DNA from: JBGPJM01 sp041485385
GTDB taxonomy: Bacteria > Planctomycetota > Phycisphaerae > Phycisphaerales > UBA1924
Direction of reading: 5' to 3'
Assembly: GCA_041485385.1 (NCBI GenBank)
Contig: JBGPJM010000114.1
Span: 1 to 15,041, forward strand
Length of the DNA stretch: 15,041 nucleotides
The notes under the pieces are model-generated. The model did not search any database. It had not been told where the DNA came from and saw only the letters and a program-made list of their open reading frames with translations. Made by a program: the position numbers and the translations under genes. How positions within the stretch are numbered: position 1 is the stretch's first letter; each line of letters begins with the position of its first letter. Below, one piece after another: positions 1 to 5,913 of the stretch.

Positions 1-9
1 GCGGCGACT

Positions 10-44
10 GGGGGACTGGGAGACGGGGAGACGGGGGGAGGGGG
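10..44 (+). other. G-tract cluster, potential G-quadruplex
   Basis: Five G-runs lie within 35 bases: 10-14, 18-20, 25-28, 33-38 and 40-44. They are separated by short loops (ACT, AGAC, AGAC, A). Four or more runs of at least three G with loops under seven bases meets the usual sequence rule for an intramolecular quadruplex. A role in transcription or mRNA stability is unproven. Confidence 0.5.
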
Positions 45-120
45 AGCCGCGGGGCCGCATGGAGGGAATGTACGCGGTTGGGCGGCGGGTCTGGCAGGGA
101 ATCTGCGAAATCGGGAGAGG

Positions 121-575
121 GGAGGCTCTCGGGGAGGCGCGGGGACGGGGAGGCGGACGTGCTGAGTACTGGGTGCTGGGTGTTGAGGTGGCTCGTGGGC
201 TGCGTCTGCGATCGCTCGGGCGTCGAGGGCGGGCTTGCGTCTGCTGCCGCTCGGGGGGGGGAGGCTCTCGGGGAAGCGCGCGGGGACGGGGAGGCGGACG
301 TGCTGATACTGGGTGCTGGGTGTTGAGGTGGCTCGTGGGGTGCGTCCGCGATCGCTCGGGCGCCGAGGGCGGGCTTGTGTCTCCTGCCGCTCGGGGGGAG
401 GCTCTCGCGGAGGCGCGGGGGTCGCGGAGGGGAGGGGGAGGAGGACGTGCTGGGTACTGGGTGCTGGGTGTTGACGTGGCTCGTGGGGTGCGTCCGCGAT
501 CGCTCGGGCGCCGAGGACGGGCTTGCGTCTCCTGCCGATGGGGGGGGGAGGCTCTCGCGGGGGCGCGGGGACGGG
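121..575. repeat. Tandem repeat, three units of 137-150 bp plus a partial fourth
   Basis: Each unit opens with GGAGGCTCTCG. Unit 1 is 121-259, unit 2 is 260-396, unit 3 is 397-546, and a truncated unit 4 starts at 547 and fades out near 575. All full units share a core containing TACTGGGTGCTGGGTGTTGA (or ATACTGGG in unit 2), then GGCTCGTGGG, the palindrome GCGATCGC followed by TCGGGCG, and GGCTTG. The palindrome sits at 208-215, 348-355 and 496-503. Copies differ by small indels in the G-runs. No coding potential is evident, and no direct-repeat/spacer pattern of CRISPR type is present. Confidence 0.85.
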
Positions 576-730
576 CGTTGATCGTTCTGGGCTTCCGGCG
601 TGGTGGGGATGCGTCGTATGGGTCTCTGGGACGGATCGCTGGACAGGGGAGTGCGAGGGTTGACAGGGGTCGGCCTGCTGCGTGTGCGACGGGGTGCGTC
701 CGGCGCGGGCGAAGCGGGGACCGGGAGCGG

Positions 731-1762
731 TCATCCGGCGTGGCGCTCGTCGCCGCCGGGCGCCCCGGGCGCGACGGTGGTCTCGGCCCGGGTGCTGAGG
801 GGGAGGTCGAGCATCTTCTGGCCGGGGATGTAGTCGGTCACGACGATGCGCCGGAGGTCCTTGAGGGAGGCGATCGTGTCGGCGATGCGGCGGAGGTTCT
901 CGCGGATCTGGCGCAGGTGGGTGACCTGGGCCGGGTCGCCGCCGGCGCGGCGGTCCAGGAGCCCGAGCTGGCACTCGATGATGCTCATGACGTTGTTGAG
1001 TTCGTGGTTGAGCGTCACCGCGAGCTGCTTGAGGGTCTCGATCTTCCTCTGTTCGTTGGCCTGCAACTGCTCGGCGAGGTGGTTGTAGGCGTGGGCCAGC
1101 TCACCGAACTCGTCTCCCTGCTCGACGCGGACACGGTGCTCGAACCGCTCGCGCTCCAGCTGGCGGCTTCCCTCGAGCAGCTCGCCGACGGGCTTGAGGA
1201 TCATGCGTCCGGTCCGCAGCAGCACGAACACGGAGATGTTGACCATCACCAGCGCGGCGACCGTCAGGCCGATGATCAGGGTCCGGAGACGGCCGCTGAG
1301 CCCCAGCTGCTCGGCGGCCACCTCTCGCCGGGCGATCCTGCCGAGGTCGGTCACCTCGTGCCAGAACGCGGCGGTCGCCGCGGCGCTGCCCCGCCATTCC
1401 GACGGCGCCGCCGGATCCGGGACGAGGGCCGACGCGAGCTTGACGGTGCGACCGAACGATTCGGCGCCGGCGCCCCCGGTGCGCATGACCGGGTGCTGGG
1501 CCAGCGTGGCCAGCACGGCGCGCAGCTTTTCGAGGTCGCGGGAGCGCGCCCCGGGGTCGGCGTCGGGGGCGGTCTGATCGGCCTCCAGATCCGCGACCGC
1601 CGCGGAGAGGTCCTGCACGCCGTCGATCATGACGGCGGCGTCGCCGGTCATGCGGTCGAGGTCCCTCAGCACGCCCTGGAGCAGGACGATAGCCACCACC
1701 GCACCGGCCACGAATCCTACGACGAGGATCCCGAGTCGGGCTATCAGCTTGTTGCGGAGCAT
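731..1762 (-). CDS. Membrane sensor with HAMP and H-box, lacking an ATPase domain
   Basis: This 343-residue protein looks like the front half of a sensor histidine kinase. TM1 is about residues 10-30, followed by a periplasmic region of about 130 residues, TM2 at 161-184, and a HAMP domain at about 184-236. A dimerisation/phospho-acceptor helix carries LNHELNN, with His253. The helical hairpin runs to about residue 306, then a short tail rich in Pro/Gly/Ala ends the protein. No N, G1, F or G2 box is present, so the catalytic HATPase_c domain is absent. The DNA downstream (below 731) does not encode one in any frame I can see. The ATG at 1762 lies 14 bp after the activator's stop codon; an in-frame GTG at 1771 is an alternative. 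It is presumably the cognate sensor of the upstream NtrC-type regulator. It would need a kinase in trans, or act by another mechanism such as phosphatase activity or sequestration. Confidence 0.85.
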   Translation of the reverse strand: MLRNKLIARLGILVVGFVAGAVVAIVLLQGVLRDLDRMTGDAAVMIDGVQDLSAAVADLEADQTAPDADPGARSRDLEKLRAVLATLAQHPVMRTGGAGAESFGRTVKLASALVPDPAAPSEWRGSAAATAAFWHEVTDLGRIARREVAAEQLGLSGRLRTLIIGLTVAALVMVNISVFVLLRTGRMILKPVGELLEGSRQLERERFEHRVRVEQGDEFGELAHAYNHLAEQLQANEQRKIETLKQLAVTLNHELNNVMSIIECQLGLLDRRAGGDPAQVTHLRQIRENLRRIADTIASLKDLRRIVVTDYIPGQKMLDLPLSTRAETTVAPGAPGGDERHAG

Positions 1763-1776
1763 GCGGTGCACCCCGG

Positions 1777-3156
1777 TCAGACGGGGTTGGGCGGTGCGGC
1801 TTCCTGCTGAAGCTCCCGCGGGATGTTGAGCTCCTCGAGCTTGCGGTAGAGGCTGGAGACGCCGATGCCCAGGTGACGGGCGGTCTCGGCCTTGTCGAAG
1901 CCGTGGCGGCGGAGCGCGTAGATGATGTGCTGGCGCTCGAACTGGCTGAGGGCCTGACGGAGGTCCTCGCTGTCGTCGCTGGAGGTATCGCCCGTCTGGA
2001 ACGGCAGGTCCTCGGCGCCGATCTCGCGAGCCTCGGCGAAGATGACCGCCCGCTCGATGACGTTCTCCAGCTCGCGGACGTTGCCGCGCCACTCGTGGCC
2101 CAGCAGGGCCCGCATGGCGGCGTTGGTCACCCCCAGGACGCTCTTGTTCATTTCGCGCGTGTACTTGTCCAGGAAGTGGTGCACCAGCAGCGGGATATCC
2201 TGGCGCCGCTGGCGCAGAGGGGGCAGCTGTATGCGGACCACGTCGAGCCGGTACATCAGGTCCTCGCGGAACTTGCCCTGGCGGCAGAGGTCGTGGAGTT
2301 CCTGGTTGGTCGCGGCGATGATGCGCACGTCCACGGGGCGCGGGCGCGTGTCCCCCACCGGGATCACGACGCGCTCCTCGAGAACGCGGAGGAGCGACGC
2401 CTGCACGGACAGGGGGATCGTGGAGATCTCGTCGAGGAAGAGCGTGCCGCCGTTGGCGGCCTCGAAGTATCCGATCCGGTCGCGGACGGCGCCGGTGAAC
2501 GCCCCCTTCCGGTGCCCGAAGAGTTCCGATTCGATGAGGCTCTCCGGGATCGAGCCGCAGTTGACGGCCACGAAGGGCTTGTCGCGCGTGACCCCGTTGT
2601 AGTGGATCGCCCGCGCGAAGAGCTCCTTGCCCGTGCCGGACTCGCCGACCAGGAGCACGCTGGAGCGGACGGTGGAGAGCTTGCGGGCCGTCTCGAACAG
2701 CTTCGTGATCACCGGCGACTCGCCGATGAGGTTGTGGAACGAACTCTGCGCGGCGAGCTGCTCGGTCAGGAAACGGCGGTCGCGCCGCATTTCGCCGAAC
2801 TCCAGGGCCCGGCGAACGCGGACCAGCACGTCCTCGAACTGGACCGGCTTGAGGAGGTAGTCGGCGGCGCCGGCGCGCATCGCCGCCACCGCGCTGTCGA
2901 CGGTCCCGAAGCCCGTGATCACCACGACCGGTGTCTGCGGCGCGAGTTGCTGGAGCCGCTGGAGCAGGGTCATGCCGTCCATCTCGGGCATGCGGATGTC
3001 GGTCAGCACCAGGTCGAACGGCTGGTTGATCGCCTTCTCATGGGCATCCTTGCCGTTGGAGGCCTGCACGACCTCGTAGCCCTCGTCGTGCAGCAACTCC
3101 GCCAGCGACTCGCGGAGCAGCTTCTCGTCCTCGACAAGGAGAATGGACTTGTTCAC
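1777..3156 (-). CDS. NtrC-family sigma-54-dependent response regulator
   Basis: This 459-residue bacterial enhancer-binding protein has the standard three domains. The receiver (about 1-120) has acidic residues Glu9-Asp10, phospho-acceptor Asp53 in LTDIRMPEMDG, and Lys103. The AAA+ domain (about 142-380) has Walker A GESGTGKE at 171-178, the sigma-54 contact loop GAFTGA at 218-223, Walker B TLFLDE ending at 243, and a conserved R-finger region. The C-terminal Fis-type helix-turn-helix (about 403-445) includes AETARHLGIGVSSLYRKL. Start: GTG at 3156, preceded by GGACGAGG at suitable spacing, beginning VNKSILLVEDE. It lies 35 bp after the NTF2-like gene and 14 bp before the H-box sensor. An intact GAFTGA motif means it should activate sigma-54 promoters, and three candidates lie in this window. 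The trigger is unknown. Confidence 0.97.
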   Translation of the reverse strand: MNKSILLVEDEKLLRESLAELLHDEGYEVVQASNGKDAHEKAINQPFDLVLTDIRMPEMDGMTLLQRLQQLAPQTPVVVITGFGTVDSAVAAMRAGAADYLLKPVQFEDVLVRVRRALEFGEMRRDRRFLTEQLAAQSSFHNLIGESPVITKLFETARKLSTVRSSVLLVGESGTGKELFARAIHYNGVTRDKPFVAVNCGSIPESLIESELFGHRKGAFTGAVRDRIGYFEAANGGTLFLDEISTIPLSVQASLLRVLEERVVIPVGDTRPRPVDVRIIAATNQELHDLCRQGKFREDLMYRLDVVRIQLPPLRQRRQDIPLLVHHFLDKYTREMNKSVLGVTNAAMRALLGHEWRGNVRELENVIERAVIFAEAREIGAEDLPFQTGDTSSDDSEDLRQALSQFERQHIIYALRRHGFDKAETARHLGIGVSSLYRKLEELNIPRELQQEAAPPNPV

Positions 3157-3191
3157 CGTTGTGCCTCGTCCGGCCCCACGGGCGCCGGCGG

Positions 3192-3794
3192 TCAATCCTT
3201 CGGGGTCTGGAGGTACTTCGCCGGGATCGGGCAGTCCGGCCGCTCGAAATCCCAGTAGACGTTCACGATCCACCAGCGCGGGCCGTCCTTGAGCAGCTGG
3301 ATGCTGTAGATGCCGCGAGAGTACGGCTCCGGGGCATCGACGGTACGCCTGGATTCGTACGTGCTCCAGACGTGGGCGATGTTTCCGAAGGTCTCGACGC
3401 GGCGCGCGACCTCCTTCTCGAAATACCCGCCCTTCTCGAAATACTTCCGGTTGAACTGGATGTAGTCCTCCACGGTCAGGACCCATGCCGAGGCCCCGCC
3501 CTCGGCGCCGGGCCGGGCCGCGATGAACCGCCCGTCGGCCGCGAACAGCGAGCGCAGCCGGTCCCAGTCCCGCTGCTCGCCCGCGCCCGCGGAGATGGCG
3601 CTGTACATGGCCCCGACGATCGAATCGACCTGGGCGACGTCCGCCGGACGGGCGGGCGGGGGGGGTGAGGGCTGAGCCTCCTGCCCGGGGGCGGCCACCG
3701 GCGGATGGCCCTTCGGCAAGCCGGCCGGCTGGCCAATCAGCGCCAAGCCGCCCGAAACGGCGAGGGAGAGGAACAAGGCTATTGCACGGACCAT
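3192..3794 (-). CDS. Secreted NTF2-like (SnoaL/DUF4440-type) protein
   Basis: This 200-residue protein has an N-terminal signal peptide (hydrophobic core about residues 4-21, no lipobox Cys). A Pro/Gly-rich linker (about 25-52) precedes a compact domain of about 140 residues. That domain has the NTF2-like/DUF4440 layout: an N-terminal helix (VDSIVGAMYSAI), WDRLRSLFAADGRFI, a central helix with YFEKEVARRVETFGNIAHVWSTYESRR, and a final strand pair IYSIQLLKDGPRWWIVNVYWD. NTF2-like folds bind small ligands or form dimers, and the sequence shows no obvious catalytic set. ATG at 3794 is preceded by a clear TAGGAGG. It is the first gene of the regulatory operon, so a periplasmic accessory or sensing role is plausible but inferred. 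The family is well supported and the function is not. Confidence 0.85.
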   Translation of the reverse strand: MVRAIALFLSLAVSGGLALIGQPAGLPKGHPPVAAPGQEAQPSPPPPARPADVAQVDSIVGAMYSAISAGAGEQRDWDRLRSLFAADGRFIAARPGAEGGASAWVLTVEDYIQFNRKYFEKGGYFEKEVARRVETFGNIAHVWSTYESRRTVDAPEPYSRGIYSIQLLKDGPRWWIVNVYWDFERPDCPIPAKYLQTPKD

Positions 3795-3805
3795 ACCGCC
3801 TCCTA

Positions 3806-3819
3806 CCCGGTCCGCCGGG
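3806..3819 (-). promoter_or_regulatory. Small leader hairpin before the NTF2-like gene
   Basis: CCCGG and CCGGG arms flank a TCCG tetraloop in the predicted 5' leader, just upstream of the TAGGAGG ribosome-binding site. At five GC pairs it could form in the mRNA, but so short a stem is easily found by chance in GC-rich DNA. No regulatory role can be claimed. Confidence 0.25.
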
Positions 3820-3845
3820 CTTGTAGAAGTGTAGAGGAGCGATTA

Positions 3846-3861
3846 TGCAAACCCGGTGCCG
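3846..3861 (-). promoter_or_regulatory. Sigma-54 (-24/-12) promoter of the regulatory operon
   Basis: Read on the minus strand the site is CGGCACC-GGGT-TTGCA. It matches the consensus TGGCACG-N4-TTGCA at all positions except the first and the seventh. The invariant GG (3860-3859) and GC (3848-3847) are separated by exactly 10 bases. The predicted start point is near 3835, giving a leader of about 41 nt to the ATG at 3794. Because the operon encodes an NtrC-type activator, this predicts positive autoregulation. Confidence 0.7.
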
Positions 3862-3925
3862 GTTCTCCGCCCGGATGGGCCCCGCAGCCATACCGGTCCG
3901 GATCGCGCCAACGGCTGGGGTTCCC

Positions 3926-3939
3926 GGCTTCAGGAAGCC
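3926..3939. promoter_or_regulatory. Palindrome, candidate enhancer site for the NtrC-type activator
   Basis: GGCTTC-AG-GAAGCC is a perfect 6-bp inverted repeat. Its centre lies about 97 bp upstream of the start point predicted for the sigma-54 promoter at 3846-3861, the usual distance for an NtrC-family enhancer. It lacks the T-tract expected of an intrinsic terminator for the upstream operon. A related sequence with 10 of 14 identities lies at 9068-9081. Confidence 0.45.
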
Positions 3940-3989
3940 CGGCTCTGCAATCCTCCTGAGAACGAGAATCTGCGAGGGCGATCGGCGGG

Positions 3990-4469
3990 TCATCCCAGCC
4001 CGGGAGGGGGCACCTCATCGGCCAGCGTGCAGAGGCGCCGGTAGTACTCATCGCGGTCCATTCCCAAGAGCGTGGCACCGTAGAGCTCACAGTCCTCGGA
4101 CGTGGCGATATCGCCGTAGTTGATGGTGGGGATGTGGTAGGCGATGAGGAGAGGCCAGGTCTCCGGACGATCGCGGAAACAGGGATGGACCACCAGCTGG
4201 AAGCCTTCGGCGGGGTGGTCGCCGAACGGACGGGCGTAGGCGAACTCGCCCGGTTCCAGCGGCGCCTCGTCGAAGACCACCGCCGCGGGGTACCTCACGA
4301 CCTCACGGTCGGCCAGCATGCGCGCGATCGCTTCCGAGTCGATGGACTGTCCGTACCTCAGCCGCGCCGCCGTGGCCTTGTCGGCCACATGGCCGCTCAA
4401 GGCCATGCGCCCGTCCCGCTCGCGGGGGTCCGGGGCTGTTCTCGGGGGGTTCGCGTTCTCGTCGCTCAT
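3990..4469 (-). CDS. Conserved-looking cytoplasmic protein of unknown function, coupled to the HAO-like gene
   Basis: This 159-residue protein matches no family I recognise. It has no signal peptide and no membrane segment, so it is probably cytoplasmic or needs a partner for export. The first 25 residues are polar and disordered-looking (many Pro, Asp, Glu, Arg). The rest appears folded, with aromatic-rich stretches such as FAYARPFGDHPAEGF, WPLLIAYHIPTINYGD and MDRDEYYRRLCTLADE. It has three Cys (97, 127, 147), none in a haem or cluster motif. Its ATG overlaps the stop codon of the HAO-like gene (ATGA, 4469-4466), with GAGAAG upstream as a ribosome-binding site. It is the last gene of the five-gene operon. 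Translational coupling suggests its job is tied to that enzyme, perhaps in maturation or regulation, but that is inference. Confidence 0.85.
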   Translation of the reverse strand: MSDENANPPRTAPDPRERDGRMALSGHVADKATAARLRYGQSIDSEAIARMLADREVVRYPAAVVFDEAPLEPGEFAYARPFGDHPAEGFQLVVHPCFRDRPETWPLLIAYHIPTINYGDIATSEDCELYGATLLGMDRDEYYRRLCTLADEVPPPGLG

Positions 4470-5911
4470 TTCTTCTCGTACCGGGTGCGGAAGTCCTCGG
4501 CGGCCTGCTTGCGACGGGTGGCCTCCTCGGGATCCGTCTTCCCGATGTACCACTTGTGGTCGTCGCTGTTGAGGACGTCGTCCAGCTTGGCCTTGAGGGA
4601 CTGGGCCGCCTTGGCCCTCTCGGTGTCGGGGGAGGCGATGTTGAGCTGCACGAGGGCCTCGAGCTGCGGGATGTACTCGGAGTAGAACTTCTTCGCAACC
4701 TCGTAGGTGCCGTGCCAGTGCGTGTAATCGGGGGCCATCATGGAGGCGCCGTGGCGCGCCCGGCGTCCCTCGTGGTGCCAGATCTCGTACCAGGTCCAGT
4801 CGATCTGGTTGCTGAACGCGTCGGGCTTCAGCAGCGGGCGGGCCAGAGCGTACAGGGACTTCCCGGGGGCGCCGAACTTGGTGTTGTAGAGCTCGACGAG
4901 CGCGTCGTACTGGGTGTAGAACCCGTCCACCCACGGCGTCTCGTGGCAGCTGATGCACACACCCTTCATGTTGTCGCGCCTGACCTGCCACGGCACCTGG
5001 GCGCCGGGGAGGCTCATCTTCGCATCGGCCGCGTCGGTGCGGATGGAGAGCTCCGGCCGGTTGTTCCAGGAGATGCGCATCCCGATGTCGTGGGTGACCG
5101 GTTGCTTCTTGGTCGCGGACATGTGGCAGGTGGCGCAGGTCGGCGCCGACCAGTAGTCCTCGCCGACGATCCACTTGGGCGAGTCGAGGTTCATCTTGTC
5201 GATGTTGGCGAAGAAGTTGATGCCGTGCTTGGATTCCTCGTAGATCTCCTTCTGCGGATGGTCCGGGCCGAGGTGGCATTTGCCGCAGGTTCCGGGGTGA
5301 CGGGCCTGCGCGACGGAGAAGGCGTGGCGGGTGTGGCAGCTGTTGCACGACCCTTCGGAGCTGTCGGGGTTGATGCGCCCGATGCCGCTGTTGGGCCACG
5401 TGGCCGGGTCCGGCCTGCCGCCGGCGATGAGCTTGATCTCCGACCCGTGGCACTGCCAGCACCCGCTGACCGCCGACGCGGCGACGCCGTGCGGGAACGC
5501 CTCGGTCTTCATGCCCGTGTTCCCCTCGACGACCTCGGCCAGCACGTTGTCCAGGGAGCCGAGGATGCGGGCCGCCTTGGAGTGGCGCGAGGCGGCGAAC
5601 TCCTCGGCTTCCTTCGCGTGGCAGCGCGAGCAGTCCTTCGGCGTGACCAGCGCGGAGATCTTCTGGCCGTAGTGCTCGAAGGCGTCGGTATCGCCGGGGT
5701 TGGTCGAGTGGCATTCGTAGCACCCGATGTTGGCGCGGAAGTGCTTGCTCGAGCCCCATTGCTGGTAGAGCGCGAGGTTCTCGTTCTTGTGGCACGCGAC
5801 GCACTGCTTGGTCTGCTCGCTCATCTCCGCGAGGCCGAAGGCCTGGGCCAGGCAGGCGGGGGCGGGGGCCAGGGAGGCCAGCAGCGCGCAGGACAACATC
5901 CGGTTTCTCAT
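4466..5911 (-). CDS. Octahaem HAO-family cytochrome c
   Basis: This 481-residue periplasmic cytochrome has a signal peptide ending near residue 24 (AQA). It has eight CXXCH motifs starting at Cys37, 64, 94, 151, 189, 209, 259 and 319. Eight haems in the first two thirds followed by a helical, haem-free C-terminal third is the HAO-family arrangement. The family includes hydroxylamine and hydrazine oxidoreductases and octahaem nitrite/hydroxylamine reductases. Haem 4 (Cys151) would be the catalytic site by family order. The His-Asp pair at 274-275 is a candidate for distal residues. Tyr396 in DYTHWHG lies where a haem-crosslinking tyrosine might be, but only an alignment can decide this. That crosslink is linked to oxidation, and its absence to reduction. 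ATG at 5911 follows the NrfD stop by 2 bp, with GGAGGG upstream. The context of quinone-linked subunits favours a reductive role. Confidence 0.9.
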   Translation of the reverse strand: MRNRMLSCALLASLAPAPACLAQAFGLAEMSEQTKQCVACHKNENLALYQQWGSSKHFRANIGCYECHSTNPGDTDAFEHYGQKISALVTPKDCSRCHAKEAEEFAASRHSKAARILGSLDNVLAEVVEGNTGMKTEAFPHGVAASAVSGCWQCHGSEIKLIAGGRPDPATWPNSGIGRINPDSSEGSCNSCHTRHAFSVAQARHPGTCGKCHLGPDHPQKEIYEESKHGINFFANIDKMNLDSPKWIVGEDYWSAPTCATCHMSATKKQPVTHDIGMRISWNNRPELSIRTDAADAKMSLPGAQVPWQVRRDNMKGVCISCHETPWVDGFYTQYDALVELYNTKFGAPGKSLYALARPLLKPDAFSNQIDWTWYEIWHHEGRRARHGASMMAPDYTHWHGTYEVAKKFYSEYIPQLEALVQLNIASPDTERAKAAQSLKAKLDDVLNSDDHKWYIGKTDPEEATRRKQAAEDFRTRYEKK

Positions 5912-5913
5912 GA

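Larger units (their letters stand above)
1..730. other. Gene-free G-rich region downstream of the sensor gene
   Basis: No open frame here looks like a real protein. The frames that cross it are low-complexity Gly/Arg translations of G-rich repeats, or antisense extensions over the sensor gene. The stretch is strongly strand-asymmetric, with many G-runs and few C-runs on the plus strand, unlike the codon-structured DNA that follows. It holds a quadruplex-prone G-run at the left end and a tandem repeat (both listed separately). I see no clear intrinsic terminator between the sensor stop codon and the repeats. Confidence 0.7.

Noticed and set aside
121..575. CRISPR array or insertion sequence in the repeat region
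   Set aside because: The repeats are 137-150 bp and contiguous with no unique spacers. No transposase frame or terminal inverted repeats flank them.
59..1810. 583-codon open frame on the plus strand
   Set aside because: Its start is a translation of the G-rich repeats and the rest is antisense to the sensor gene, whose minus-strand frame has clear TM, HAMP and H-box features. Long antisense frames are expected at this GC content.
1873..3258. 461-codon open frame on the plus strand
   Set aside because: Exactly antisense to the NtrC-type regulator; the peptide is rich in Val/Glu/Asp/Leu repeats without any domain.
3926..3939. Intrinsic terminator for the NrfD/HAO-like operon
   Set aside because: The hairpin lies about 50 bp past the stop codon and no T-tract follows on the minus strand; an enhancer site fits its position better.
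4068..4083. Another -24-like TGGCAC sequence
   Set aside because: The -12 GC is not at the required 10-base spacing from GG, and the site lies inside a coding region. Several other TGGCAC strings inside cytochrome genes simply encode haem motifs and fail the same test.
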